A stretch of DNA of 47,553 nt. Source: Caulobacteraceae bacterium (GTDB taxonomy: Bacteria > Pseudomonadota > Alphaproteobacteria > Caulobacterales > Caulobacteraceae). Both the position numbers and the translations under genes were made by a program. Under the pieces are notes generated by a model that worked only from the letters and a program-made list of their open reading frames with translations, was not told the origin of the DNA and did not search any database. The stretch is taken from NCBI GenBank assembly GCA_947475845.1, contig CANJMO010000012.1, positions 1-47,553 on the forward strand, given 5' to 3'. This document shows, piece by piece, positions 1-12,285 of the stretch. How positions within the stretch are numbered: position 1 is the stretch's first letter; each line of letters starts with the position of its first letter.

Positions 1-492
1 GGAGCCCTGGAAGTCGCGGCGGGTGTAGTCGGCGCGCAGGCCGTTCTTGTCGTCGAAGAAGTACTGGCCGCCGGCGCCGTAGTTGAAGCTGCCGGACACG
101 ACCTGGGTGGTCCCGGTCGGGGTTTCGTACTTGAACTGGGTGTCTCCGCCGCCGACGCGGGCGAGCAGTTCGAACCTGGGGGTGATCGGCACATAGCCGA
201 CGATGTAGCCGGCGCCCGACGGCTGTTCGCTGAGCGAGGTGCGGCCGCCCGGCGAGGCGTAGGTCGTGCTGTTGACCCCCGTGCCCAGCTCGGCTTCGAC
301 ACCCCAGTACCGACCCATCTTGCCACCGAGACGCCCGGTGACTTCCCCGGCGTCGTGGCCGTTGGGCGAAAGGCCGGTGTAGCCGATCCCGGCGTAGGCC
401 TGGGGCTGGGGCTGGGACATGGTCTGGGCCAAAGCAGGCGCGCCAATACCGGCGAGGGCCGCAGCAGCCGCAGCAATAACGAAGGTCTTCAT
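1..492 (-). CDS. Outer-membrane beta-barrel protein (porin/opacity-like), 3' end outside window
   Basis: Partial gene: 164 codons are visible and the frame is open to the window edge. The start at 492 is an ATG with AGGAG seven bases upstream. Residues 1-22 form a typical signal peptide (MKTF, an Ala-rich core, ALA-Q cleavage site). The mature part begins AYAGIGYTGL and alternates hydrophobic and polar residues with many Gly/Tyr (for example GRYWGVEAELGTG, then FELLARVGGG and NYGAGGQYFF), as in small 8-10-stranded outer-membrane barrels. By inference it sits in the outer membrane as a small porin or structural OMP; the substrate is unknown. It is the last visible gene on this strand, downstream of ppdK but 207 bases away, so it probably has its own promoter. 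Confidence 0.75.
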   Translation of the reverse strand, partial: MKTFVIAAAAAALAGIGAPALAQTMSQPQPQAYAGIGYTGLSPNGHDAGEVTGRLGGKMGRYWGVEAELGTGVNSTTYASPGGRTSLSEQPSGAGYIVGYVPITPRFELLARVGGGDTQFKYETPTGTTQVVSGSFNYGAGGQYFFDDKNGLRADYTRRDFQGS

Positions 493-699
493 AACGGGTT
501 ACTCCTAGTTAGCCCTTTCGGGTCTCCGGGAATAACTCCGCTAATTCAGAAATGTTGTTCAATAACAGCCGCGAATTGACCTTCGGCGTCTGGCTGATGC
601 CTTTAGGCAACAGATTGTTTCACCAAACGACTCGATTTCGGCTAGACTTGAACGGTTGCTGAATAAACCAAGGACACTTTGTGGCTATTCTGTACGCCG
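493..699. other. Intergenic region between ppdK and the OMP gene
   Basis: This 207-base, comparatively AT-rich gap lies between the stop of ppdK and the start of the outer-membrane protein gene, both on the minus strand. It is the logical place for the OMP promoter. I see no convincing sigma-70 pair and no strong U-tract terminator for ppdK. The minus strand carries an imperfect dyad around 551-568 (TGTTATTGAACAACA). Confidence 0.4.
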
Positions 700-3378
<2,679 letters not shown>

Positions 3379-3406
3379 AAGCCTGTCCCTGTAATAGCGC
3401 GGGCGA

Positions 3407-5443
3407 TCAGCCCACGATCAGCGAGAAATCCGCAGCCAGGCCCATGGCGTCGCGCACCTGGGCCAGCAGTCGCAGACGGTTATCCCGCACTGCAACATCG
3501 TCCGCATTCACTAGCACCTTCTCGAAGAAGGCGTCCACCGGTTGGCGCAGCGAGGCGAGTGTCGCCAGGGCGTCGGCATAGCGCTCGGCGGCCAGCTCGA
3601 TCTGCAACTCCGGCAGCACCACGCGCAGGGTCACCAGCAGGGCCTGCTCCTCGGGCGGCGCGCCTTCGAGAACCGAGGCCTGGCCGGTGGGCAGCGGACC
3701 CTTCTTCTCCTCGGCCTTGAGGATGTTGGTGGCGCGGCGGTAGCCGGCCAGCAGGTTCGCGCCGTCCTCGGTCTTGAGGAAGGCGTCCAGCGCCTCGACC
3801 CGGTCGACGATGCGCACGAGGTCGTCGTCCCGGGTGGCGAAGATGGCGTCAACCAGATCGTGGCGCTTGCCCTGCTCGCGCAAGGCGACCTTCAGGCGGT
3901 CGGCGAAGAAGGCGAGCAGCTGTCCATCGACGCCCTCGGTCGCGGCGATGCGGCCCACGGCGGGCTTCAGCACCGCGCCCAGCGACAGGCGCAGACGATT
4001 GTCGAGGATCAGGCGGATCACGCCGAGCGCCGCGCGGCGCAGGGCGTAGGGGTCCTTGGATCCGGTGGGCTTCTCGTCGATGGCGAAGAAACCGGCCAGG
4101 GTGTCGAGCTTGTCGGCCAGGGCCACCGCCACCGAAATCGGCGCGGTCGGAACGGAGTCGCTGGGGCCGACGGGCTTGTAGTGGTCGCGGATGGCGTCGG
4201 CGATGTCGTCCATGCCCTCGGCGCGGGCGTAGTAGCCGCCCATCAGGCCCTGCAGCTCGGGGAACTCGCCGACCATGCCGGTGCCGAGGTCGGCCTTGGC
4301 CAAGCGCGCGGCCCTGGCGGCCAGTTCGGGATCGGCGCCGACCAGGGGCGCGATCTCGCGGGCCAGGGCCTCGATGCGCTCGACCCGGGCGTACATTGTG
4401 CCGAGCTTGGCGTGGAAGGTGACGCCCTTCAGCTTCTCCAGCCGGTCTTGCAGGCCGACCTTGCGGTCCTCGTCCCAGAAGAAGCGCGCGTCGTTCAGGC
4501 GCGCCGACAGCACCCGCGCGTTGCCGGCGGCGATGGCCGCGCCGCCGTCGATGGCCTCGATATTGGCCACGGTCAGGAAGTGCGGCGCGAGCTTGCCTGT
4601 GGCCGGGTCGCGGACGGCGAAATACTTCTGGTGCGTGCGCATCGAGGTGCGGATCACCTCGGGCGGCAAATCCAGGAACGCCGAGTCCATGTCGCCGAGG
4701 ATCGGGGTCGGCCATTCGGACAGGCCGGACACCTCGTCCAGCAGGCCTTCGTCCTCGACCAGTTCCAGATTGCGCGCGTGGCACAGGGTGCGCGCCTCGT
4801 GCTGGATGCGCTGCTTGCGCTCCTCCACGTCGAGCACGACGTAGTGGGCTTCCAGCCCCTCGGCGTATTGTTCGAAGGTCTTGGCGCGGAACGCCTGGCG
4901 CGGACCCATGAAGCGGTGGCCTTCGGAAAGGTCGCCGCTCCTGATGCCATCGATGTCGATCGGCACGATCTCGCCGTCGAACACGCACAGGATCCGCTGC
5001 AGCGGGCGCACCCAGCGCAGGGAGCCCGTGCCCCACTTCATCGACTTGGGCCAGGCGAAGCCGCGGACGATGGCTTCCACCATCTCGGCGACGATCTCGG
5101 GGGTCGGGCGGCCGGCCTTGTGGATGTGGGCATACAGAACGCCGTCGCGCTCGGTCAGCTGGTCGCGGGTCAGGCCGGTGGAGCGCAGGAAGCCTTCGAT
5201 GGCCTGATCGGGCGAGCCGGCGCGCGGGCCTTTGCGCTCTTCATGGCGGTCAGACTGGGTCGGCGCGAGCCCGTCGGCCACCAGGGTCAGGCGACGCGGG
5301 CCGGCGAAGGCCTTGACGCCCTCGGGCAAGAAGCCGGCCTCGGCCAGCTTTTCACGGGCCATGCGTTCGAGGTCGCGCGCGGCCTGGGCCTGCATGCGCG
5401 CGGGGATTTCTTCGGAAAACAGTTCGAGGAGGAGCTGGGGCAT
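3407..5443 (-). CDS. glyS: Glycyl-tRNA synthetase beta subunit
   Basis: About 678 aa; partner of GlyQ in the bacterial alpha2beta2 glycyl-tRNA synthetase, which charges tRNA-Gly. I chose the ATG at 5443, giving the conserved N-terminus MPQLLLELFSEEIPARMQ. An upstream in-frame ATG at 5485 would extend into the glyQ coding region with a sequence unlike the family. Family landmarks include SMKWGTGSLRWVRPLQ, MRTHQKYFAV and DDARFFWDED-type segments (seen here as NDARFFWDED), and the C-terminal anticodon-binding region ending near FFEKVLVNADD. The start lies two bases after the glyQ stop, so translation is probably coupled. Confidence 0.97.
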   Translation of the reverse strand: MPQLLLELFSEEIPARMQAQAARDLERMAREKLAEAGFLPEGVKAFAGPRRLTLVADGLAPTQSDRHEERKGPRAGSPDQAIEGFLRSTGLTRDQLTERDGVLYAHIHKAGRPTPEIVAEMVEAIVRGFAWPKSMKWGTGSLRWVRPLQRILCVFDGEIVPIDIDGIRSGDLSEGHRFMGPRQAFRAKTFEQYAEGLEAHYVVLDVEERKQRIQHEARTLCHARNLELVEDEGLLDEVSGLSEWPTPILGDMDSAFLDLPPEVIRTSMRTHQKYFAVRDPATGKLAPHFLTVANIEAIDGGAAIAAGNARVLSARLNDARFFWDEDRKVGLQDRLEKLKGVTFHAKLGTMYARVERIEALAREIAPLVGADPELAARAARLAKADLGTGMVGEFPELQGLMGGYYARAEGMDDIADAIRDHYKPVGPSDSVPTAPISVAVALADKLDTLAGFFAIDEKPTGSKDPYALRRAALGVIRLILDNRLRLSLGAVLKPAVGRIAATEGVDGQLLAFFADRLKVALREQGKRHDLVDAIFATRDDDLVRIVDRVEALDAFLKTEDGANLLAGYRRATNILKAEEKKGPLPTGQASVLEGAPPEEQALLVTLRVVLPELQIELAAERYADALATLASLRQPVDAFFEKVLVNADDVAVRDNRLRLLAQVRDAMGLAADFSLIVG

Positions 5444-5445
5444 GG

Positions 5446-6345
5446 TTACGCGGCGGTCTGCTGGGCGACCCAGGCTTCGGCGCACATCTTACACAGGTCG
5501 CGGATGCGGCCGATGTAGCTCTGGCGTTCGGCCACGGCGATGGCGCCGCGGGCGTCCATCAGGTTGAACAGGTGGCTGGCCTTGAGCACATGATCATAGG
5601 CGGGCAGCACCAGTTGCTGGCCCTGCGGCCCGGTCATGGCCAGGAAGCGCGGCACCTGGCGTTCCATGTCCTCGAACTGGCGCTTGAGCACCTCGACGTC
5701 GAAGGCGTGGAAGTTGGCTTCCGACCACTGGCGCTCGTTCTCCAGGAACACGTCGCCGTAGGAGACCCCGGCGTTGTTGAAGCGCAGGTCGTACACATTG
5801 TCGACGCCCTGCACATACATGCACAGACGCTCCAGGCCGTAGGTCAGCTCGCCGGCCACCGGATCGACGTCGAGACCGCCGACCTGCTGGAAGTAGGTGT
5901 ACTGCGACACCTCCATCCCGTCGCACCAAACCTCCCAGCCGAGGCCCCAGGCGCCCACGGTGGGGTTCTCCCAGTCGTCCTCGACGAAGCGGATGTCGTG
6001 CAGGGTCGGGTCCAGGCCGATGGCCGCCAGGGAGCCCAGATAGAGGTCCTGCATGTTGGGTGGGTTGGGCTTCAGGATCACCTGGTACTGATAATAGTGC
6101 TGCAGGCGGTTGGGGTTCTCGCCGTAGCGGCCGTCGGACGGGCGGCGCGAGGGCTGCACATAGGCGGCGTTCCACGGCTTGGGGCCGAGCGCGCGCAGCA
6201 CCGTCGCCGGATGCAAGGTCCCCGCCCCCACTTCAACGTCATAGGGCTGCAGAATCGCGCAGCCCTTGTCGCTCCAATAGGCGTGGAGGGTCAGGATCAG
6301 ATCCTGGAACGAAAGCGGTGTTGTGCTGGCGTTTGCGGCAGACAT
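5446..6345 (-). CDS. glyQ: Glycyl-tRNA synthetase alpha subunit
   Basis: 299 aa, the standard size of the catalytic class II alpha subunit. I chose the ATG at 6345 ([17 protein letters not shown]); an in-frame ATG at 6399 adds 18 residues not typical of the family. Diagnostic segments are [39 protein letters not shown] and [19 protein letters not shown], which form the glycyl-adenylate site. The C-terminus ends in [19 protein letters not shown]. It is the first gene of the glyQ-glyS-ppdK run. Confidence 0.97.
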   Translation of the reverse strand: MSAANASTTPLSFQDLILTLHAYWSDKGCAILQPYDVEVGAGTLHPATVLRALGPKPWNAAYVQPSRRPSDGRYGENPNRLQHYYQYQVILKPNPPNMQDLYLGSLAAIGLDPTLHDIRFVEDDWENPTVGAWGLGWEVWCDGMEVSQYTYFQQVGGLDVDPVAGELTYGLERLCMYVQGVDNVYDLRFNNAGVSYGDVFLENERQWSEANFHAFDVEVLKRQFEDMERQVPRFLAMTGPQGQQLVLPAYDHVLKASHLFNLMDARGAIAVAERQSYIGRIRDLCKMCAEAWVAQQTAA

Positions 6346-6419
6346 CGGGAGGCCCAAAAAAAGTCGGCGGACCATAGGGCCCGCCGACGATGGCTTCAAC
6401 CGCTGGTGTCGCGGGGAAC

Positions 6420-6701
6420 CTACTTCTTCTTACGGGCCGGAGCCTTGGCCGCGGCGGCCTTGGGAGCCGGTTCCGGCGCCGCTTCGGCGGCGGGGGCCAC
6501 GGTGGCGTCAGAGCTGGACAGCGGCGCGGTCAAATCGCCGCCGGCGGGCTGACCCTTGGCGCCCATGTTCGAGGCGGCGTTGCCGGTCGCCACGCCATCC
6601 GGCAAGGTTGTGGGGTTCACGGCGGTGTCCGATTGAGCGTAGGCGGCGCCGGCCAGAAGAGCGGCGGCGGCGGCGGTGGCAATCATCAGCTTGGTGCGCA
6701 T
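6420..6701 (-). CDS. Small secreted Ala/Pro-rich protein, unknown function
   Basis: 93 aa from the ATG at 6701, which has GAGGAT about five bases upstream. An in-frame ATG at 6788 is possible but would place the signal peptide internally. Residues 1-23 are a clean Sec signal peptide (MRTKLMIA, an Ala core, AYA-Q). The mature part has [20 protein letters not shown] and ends in an Ala/Pro-rich stretch with a basic tail (APARKKK). There are no catalytic motifs. It reads towards glyQ, 74 bases away. I do not recognise the family; a periplasmic or envelope-associated disordered protein is the most that can be said. Confidence 0.7.
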   Translation of the reverse strand: MRTKLMIATAAAAALLAGAAYAQSDTAVNPTTLPDGVATGNAASNMGAKGQPAGGDLTAPLSSSDATVAPAAEAAPEPAPKAAAAKAPARKKK

Positions 6702-7658
<957 letters not shown>

Positions 7659-7681
7659 AGACAGGTTCAAGGGGATCATCG

Positions 7682-9106
7682 ATGAAAATTTTCGGCAAAT
7701 TTGGATTGAGCCGGTTCGGGGCGTTAGCCCTCGCCGTCGCGATCCTGGGCTCGCCCCTGGCGGCGCCCGTAATCGCCCACGCGCAAGACGCATCCACGGC
7801 GGCCGCCAGCGACGCAGCCTCCAGCGCCGCTCCGGCGGCTGAAGCCGCCGCCGCCGCTCCCGAGGCTCCGGCCGCGGCCCCGGCTCCCAAGCTGGACACC
7901 GGCGACACCGCCTGGGTGCTCACCTCCACCGCCCTGGTGCTGATGATGACCATCCCGGGCCTGGCGCTGTTCTACGGCGGCATGGTGCGCAAGAAGAACG
8001 TGATCGCCACCCTGGCGCAGTCATTCGTGATCACCTGCATCGTCACGGTGCTGTGGTTCATGTTCGGCTACAGCCTGGCGTTCACCTCCAACCCGGACGC
8101 CGGGTTGAACATGTTCATCGGGGGCTACGGCAACTTCTTCATGAAGGCCGCCTCGATGACCACGACCAACTCCCTGGCCGCGACGATCCCTGAGTACGTC
8201 TTCATGATGTTCCAGATGACCTTCGCGATCATCACCCCGGCCCTGATCGCCGGCTCGTTCGCCGAACGCTTCAAGTTCTCGGGCCTGCTGCTGTTCATGA
8301 CACTGTGGCTGCTGGCGGTCTACCTGCCCGTCGCGCACATGGTCTGGGGCGGCGGCTTTGTCGGCGGCTGGGGCGTGCTGGATTTCGCCGGCGGCACCGT
8401 CGTTCACATCAACGCGGGTATCGCTGGTCTGGTCACCGCCCTGTTCCTGGGCAAGCGCATCGGTTACGGCACCGAGAACATGGCTCCGCACAACCTGGTG
8501 CTGACCATGATCGGCGCCTCCCTGCTGTGGGTTGGCTGGTTCGGCTTCAACGCCGGTTCGGCCGTCGGCTCCAACGCCCTGGCGGGCGTGGCCATGCTCA
8601 ACACCCAGGTCGCCACCGGCGCTGCCGCTTTGGCCTGGATGTTCGTGGAATGGTTCGAGCGTAAGAAGCCCGGCATGCTGGGTCTGGCCTCCGGCGCCGT
8701 CGCCGGCCTGGTCGCCATCACCCCGGCCGCCGGCTTCGTCAATCCGACGGGTGCTCTGATCATCGGCATCGCCGCCGGTGTGATGTGCTACCTCGGCGCG
8801 GTCTGGCTCAAGCGCATCTTCAAGTACGACGACAGCCTGGATGCCTTCGGCGTTCACTGCATCGGCGGTATCTTGGGCGCGCTGCTGACGGGTGTGTTCG
8901 CCGACCCGGCGATCAACGCCCTGGGCATGACCCACTCGGTCGTCACCCAGGCCAAGGGCGTTCTCGTCACCCTGGTCTACTCGGGTGTGCTGACCTTCAT
9001 CATCCTGCTGATCTGCAAGTTCACCACGGGCGTGCGGGTCTCCGAGGAAGCGGAAGTGGAAGGCCTGGACCTCTCGCAGCACGGCGAAAGCCTGCACGAG
9101 CACTAA
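7682..9106 (+). CDS. amtB: Ammonium transporter (Amt family)
   Basis: 474 aa, longer than the roughly 400-residue core because of an N-terminal signal peptide (to about residue 35, AHA-Q) and an Ala/Pro-rich linker (about 36-72) before the first channel helix at DTAWVLTSTALVLMM. The Amt signature regions are present: GLALFYGGMVRKKNV, then HMVWGGG with the first pore His at about 219, and FGVHCIGG with the twin His at about 392. The C-terminal cytoplasmic tail GVRVSEEAEVEGLDLSQHGE is the segment that couples to GlnK. It forms trimeric ammonium channels in the inner membrane. It is cotranscribed with glnK and terminated at 9139-9170. Confidence 0.97.
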   Translation: MKIFGKFGLSRFGALALAVAILGSPLAAPVIAHAQDASTAAASDAASSAAPAAEAAAAAPEAPAAAPAPKLDTGDTAWVLTSTALVLMMTIPGLALFYGGMVRKKNVIATLAQSFVITCIVTVLWFMFGYSLAFTSNPDAGLNMFIGGYGNFFMKAASMTTTNSLAATIPEYVFMMFQMTFAIITPALIAGSFAERFKFSGLLLFMTLWLLAVYLPVAHMVWGGGFVGGWGVLDFAGGTVVHINAGIAGLVTALFLGKRIGYGTENMAPHNLVLTMIGASLLWVGWFGFNAGSAVGSNALAGVAMLNTQVATGAAALAWMFVEWFERKKPGMLGLASGAVAGLVAITPAAGFVNPTGALIIGIAAGVMCYLGAVWLKRIFKYDDSLDAFGVHCIGGILGALLTGVFADPAINALGMTHSVVTQAKGVLVTLVYSGVLTFIILLICKFTTGVRVSEEAEVEGLDLSQHGESLHEH

Positions 9107-9138
9107 GCCTAGCCTAGCCTTACGGCAAAGACTAACGG

Positions 9139-9170
9139 CGGGGGCCCTTCGGGGCCCCCGTTTCGTTTTG
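9139..9170 (+). terminator. Rho-independent terminator of glnK-amtB
   Basis: A perfect nine-base-pair GC stem (9139-9147 with 9152-9160) closes a TTCG tetraloop and is followed at once by TTTCGTTTT. It lies 33 bases after the amtB stop. The exceptionally stable loop and the T-rich tract make this the clearest terminator in the window. Confidence 0.93.
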
Positions 9171-9208
9171 GGGTTGCGCTCTGTCGAGGGTCATCCCCAC
9201 CATATGTG

Positions 9209-9558
9209 ATGGACCGCGGGCACAAAGCGATATCCGGATGGCCACTCCTTGTCCTGGCGCCGATCCTTGTTCCAATCGCGTTGGTGGTCGGCCTCCTTCA
9301 CAGGATTGGCCTAATTAAGTCCCAACCTAGTGAACCCACTGACATGCCCGCTGAAGAGGTTGCTGGTTACATTCGAGACTTCATCGATGGAACCGGTGGG
9401 GCTTGGGATTGGGACGCGTTCGAGCACACAACCCTAAGGACCCGACCTTGGAAGCCATTCGCCGTGAGGCGTGCTGGGCGGGACCACCCGACGCAGACTT
9501 AGCCAAACTTAGAGAATGCTTGGCGCGAGCCGAAGCCCTGATCGGAAAAGTCAGCTGA
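9209..9558 (+). pseudogene. Small membrane-anchored protein gene with a one-base frameshift
   Basis: The first frame starts at ATG 9209 (or the overlapping GTG at 9206). It encodes a hydrophobic helix (WPLLVLAPILVPIALVVGLL) and then EEVAGYIRDFIDGTGGAWDWDAFE, a segment I associate with a small conserved bacterial family. After about codon 75 the frame degenerates into an unrelated Arg-rich tail ending at 9502. The other frame, entered at AAG 9436, reads DPTLEAIRREA and continues with a plausible Leu/Ala-rich helix to TGA at 9556-9558. One missing base in ACCCTAAGG (9431-9439) would join the two. Either the gene is broken or the base is an assembly error. The restored end overlaps the convergent ispE stop. 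Confidence 0.7.
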
Positions 9559-10429
9559 GCGTAGAGGCCCTGACCCACCAGCCCGGCCGGGCGGCGGTGA
9601 GCCTTGCGGCCAGCACCTCGGCGTCATGCCGCGTGGCGCATAGGCAGAAGCAGGTGGCGCCCGAGCCCGACATGCGGGTCAGGATGCTTTCCGGCTCGGC
9701 GGCTAGGGCGGCCAGGGCCTCGGCGATGCGCGGCTCCAGCGCCAGGGCGGACGGCTCCAGATCGTTGCGGCATTGGGCCAGCCAGGCGGCGGCCTTGGCC
9801 ACGGAGCCGAGGTCCGGCGCGAGGGGCAGATCGTCTCCGCCCGGCGCGCCGCTCTTGTCGTAGGCCCGGTAGACCGCGCCGGTGGGCGACGGCACGCCCG
9901 GATTGACCAGGACCGCGGGCAGCGGCGGCATGGCGGGCGCGGCGGACAGGACTTCTCCCCTGCCCTGGGCCGTCAGCATCTGTCCGCGCAGGCAGGCGGC
10001 GCCGTCCGCGCCGATCTCGGCGGCGACGGCTTCGAGCCGCGCCTCGCTGAAGCCCAGCTCGAGCATGTCGTTGATCAGGCGCAGGGCCGCGCCCGCGTCG
10101 CTGGAGCCGCCGCCGAGCCCGGCCGCGATCGGCAGGGCCTTGGTCAGGATCAACTTGGCGCCCGCATCGGGACGGCGGGCGTGGGCCAGCAAAGCCCGAA
10201 CGGCGCGCAGGACCAGGTTGTCGTCGCTCACCGGGAGGCCGGCCGAGAACGGGCCGACGATGCTGAGCGACAGGGTATCCGCCGGCTCGGCCGAGAGCTC
10301 GTCGCCAACGTCGGCGAAGGCCATCAGGCTGGCGATCGGGTGATAGCCGTCCGGGGTCGGCGGGGCGACGTGGAGGTAGAGGTTCACCTTGGCCGCGGCG
10401 AAGGCCGTGGCCGCTATCGGAGCGGTCAT
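9551..10429 (-). CDS. ispE: 4-diphosphocytidyl-2-C-methyl-D-erythritol kinase
   Basis: 292 aa, normal for IspE, the GHMP kinase that phosphorylates CDP-methylerythritol in the non-mevalonate isoprenoid pathway. Landmarks are AKVNLYLHV with Lys14, DGYHPIASLM near 27-36, the ATP-binding glycine motif PIAAGLGGGSSDA at 100-112, and the C-terminal MSGSGATCFCLC near 262-273. It starts at ATG 10429, 13 bases after the stop of the TPR lipoprotein gene on the same strand. The two may be co-transcribed. Confidence 0.96.
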   Translation of the reverse strand: MTAPIAATAFAAAKVNLYLHVAPPTPDGYHPIASLMAFADVGDELSAEPADTLSLSIVGPFSAGLPVSDDNLVLRAVRALLAHARRPDAGAKLILTKALPIAAGLGGGSSDAGAALRLINDMLELGFSEARLEAVAAEIGADGAACLRGQMLTAQGRGEVLSAAPAMPPLPAVLVNPGVPSPTGAVYRAYDKSGAPGGDDLPLAPDLGSVAKAAAWLAQCRNDLEPSALALEPRIAEALAALAAEPESILTRMSGSGATCFCLCATRHDAEVLAARLTAARPGWWVRASTLS

Positions 10430-10442
10430 CGAAGCGGGCTCT

Positions 10443-12203
10443 CTAGGAGCGGGTGGCCGCCGCCACCGGCGCCATCAGGCCCGAGGACAGCTTCTGCTGG
10501 GCGGAGGTCTTCAGCTCCTCGGTGGGCTGCAGGGTCAGCACCCGGCTCCACTGATACTGAGCCTCGGTCTTGCGGCCCGCGCGCCAGTAGGCGTCGCCCA
10601 GGTGATCGGTGATCTCGGGGCTGACCGGGCTCAACGAGACGGCCCGCTCCAGCCGCTGCACGGCGGTCTTGTAGTCGCCCATGCTGTAGTAGGCCCAGCC
10701 GAGGCTGTCCGCGATCTCGCCCGACTGCGGCTGCGCCTGGAACGCCTTCTGCAGCATGTTCATGGCCTGCTGCAGCTTCTCGCCGCGCACCACCCAGGAA
10801 TAGCCGAGGTAGTTGAGCACGTCCGGCTCGTCCGGCTGCAGGGTCAGGGCCTTGAGCAGGTCCTTCTCCGCTTCGGGCCAGCGGCCGGCGCGATCCAGCG
10901 AAGTGCCGCGTTCGAAATACAGAGCCCAGTCGCCGTTGGACGGGCCCGCCGCGATGATCTTGTCGAGCACAGTCACCGCTTCGCCGTAGCGGTTGGTGGC
11001 GCGCAGCAGGTCGGCCTCGGCGATCAGGGCGTCGCGATCGTCGGGCTGGGCCTTGATCAGGTCGCGGGCCAGTTTCAGGGCGGTCTCGTTGTCGCCCTGC
11101 GCCTGATAGCTGGACACGATGCGCTGGCGCGCCTGCGACCAGTTGGGCGAGGCGGCGGCGACGTGGCCGTAGGCGTCGCGGGCGGAGTCGTGCTGGTCGG
11201 ACGAGGCGCGGATGTCGCCCAGCAGCACCCAGGCCTCGTCGCGGACCGGATCGAGCTTCAGCGCCAGGCGCAGATAGACCTCGCCCTCGTTGATCTGCTT
11301 GTTGACCAGGGCCAGTTCGGCAGCGGCGGTCAGGGCCTTGGCCGCCCCCTGCTTGAGGGTCATCATCGGCGGCGCGCGTTTGCCGGTGGAGGCGCGGGCG
11401 AAGGCCCGCTTCATGTCGCGGTCGTTGGGCGCGCGCTTGAGGATTTCACCATACAGTTCGGCGGCATCCTTGGGCCGGCCGCGCCGCTCGAGGAAGGCGC
11501 CGTAGGAGCCGGCGTAGAGCGCGCCCAGCTGGGCGTTACCGGTCAGGATCTTGTAATCCTTCTCCGCCTCGTCGTAGCGCTTGGCCCGCTCCAGCAGCAG
11601 GGCCTGGCCCTCGAGAGCCGACAGGCGTGTCAGACGCGGCCCGGGCGCTTCGGTGGTGCTGAGCGAGGCGTCGACATCGCCCGCCGCCGCCGCTACCCAG
11701 GGGCGCAGCAGAACCAGGCCGCCGGCGAAGGCCACGCCGCCGCCCGGTCCGGTGATGATCTCGTGGGCTTCCTTGTTGCGACCGGCGGAGAAGGCGTCGA
11801 CCGTCTTGACCAGACGCGCCAGGCGCTGCGGCGCGGCGCCGACCGGCACGTCGGCGGCGGGGACCAGGGTCACGGCGCGCTCGATCTCGCCGGCCATCAC
11901 CGCGGTCTCGAACGCCTTTTCGCGGATCAGGGCCCGGTCGGCGGGGCTGAGGTCGGCGGAGCCTTCGGCGGCGCGGGAGAAGTAGCGCGAGGCGTCCTCG
12001 GCGCGGCCGTCCTGCAGGGCGGACTCGCCGGCCAGGAACAGGCCGTAGTTGGAGCTGCCGGTGCTCGGTTGCGCGGCGGCGGGCGGCGGGGTCAGGGCGG
12101 CGGTCGCCCCGCTGTTCGGGGTGGTGGCGCACCCGGCCAGGGCGAGGCCGGCGAGCGGCGCGGCCAGGGCGGCGGTGAACAGCAGGCGGGAGGATCTGGA
12201 CAT
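10443..12203 (-). CDS. Tetratricopeptide-repeat lipoprotein
   Basis: 586 aa from ATG 12203 (MSRSSRLLFTAALAAPL); an upstream in-frame start at 12254 is less likely. Residues 1-24 are a lipoprotein signal with lipobox LAGC. The rest is almost entirely helical TPR units, for example DPVRDEAWVLLGDIRASSDQHDSARDAY-like repeats, and the final cluster with NYLGYSWVVRGEKLQQA and DSLGWAYYSMGDYKTAVQRLERAVSL. It is presumably anchored in the periplasm or outer membrane as a protein-interaction scaffold. Related alphaproteobacterial proteins are mostly annotated only by their TPRs. It lies between ETF-QO and ispE, with 82 bases separating it from ETF-QO. Confidence 0.9.
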   Translation of the reverse strand: MSRSSRLLFTAALAAPLAGLALAGCATTPNSGATAALTPPPAAAQPSTGSSNYGLFLAGESALQDGRAEDASRYFSRAAEGSADLSPADRALIREKAFETAVMAGEIERAVTLVPAADVPVGAAPQRLARLVKTVDAFSAGRNKEAHEIITGPGGGVAFAGGLVLLRPWVAAAAGDVDASLSTTEAPGPRLTRLSALEGQALLLERAKRYDEAEKDYKILTGNAQLGALYAGSYGAFLERRGRPKDAAELYGEILKRAPNDRDMKRAFARASTGKRAPPMMTLKQGAAKALTAAAELALVNKQINEGEVYLRLALKLDPVRDEAWVLLGDIRASSDQHDSARDAYGHVAAASPNWSQARQRIVSSYQAQGDNETALKLARDLIKAQPDDRDALIAEADLLRATNRYGEAVTVLDKIIAAGPSNGDWALYFERGTSLDRAGRWPEAEKDLLKALTLQPDEPDVLNYLGYSWVVRGEKLQQAMNMLQKAFQAQPQSGEIADSLGWAYYSMGDYKTAVQRLERAVSLSPVSPEITDHLGDAYWRAGRKTEAQYQWSRVLTLQPTEELKTSAQQKLSSGLMAPVAAATRS

Positions 12204-12285
12204 AAACGCAGGTTCCGTCGTTTCCAGCCGCGGATCAAGGCCGCTGCCCACCATGATCCATTCGGCAAGGCGAATGTAGGGCGGA

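Noticed and set aside
4150-4170. Possible frameshift in glyS
   Set aside because: The frame is continuous from the ATG at 5443 to the stop at 3407 with family-like sequence throughout.
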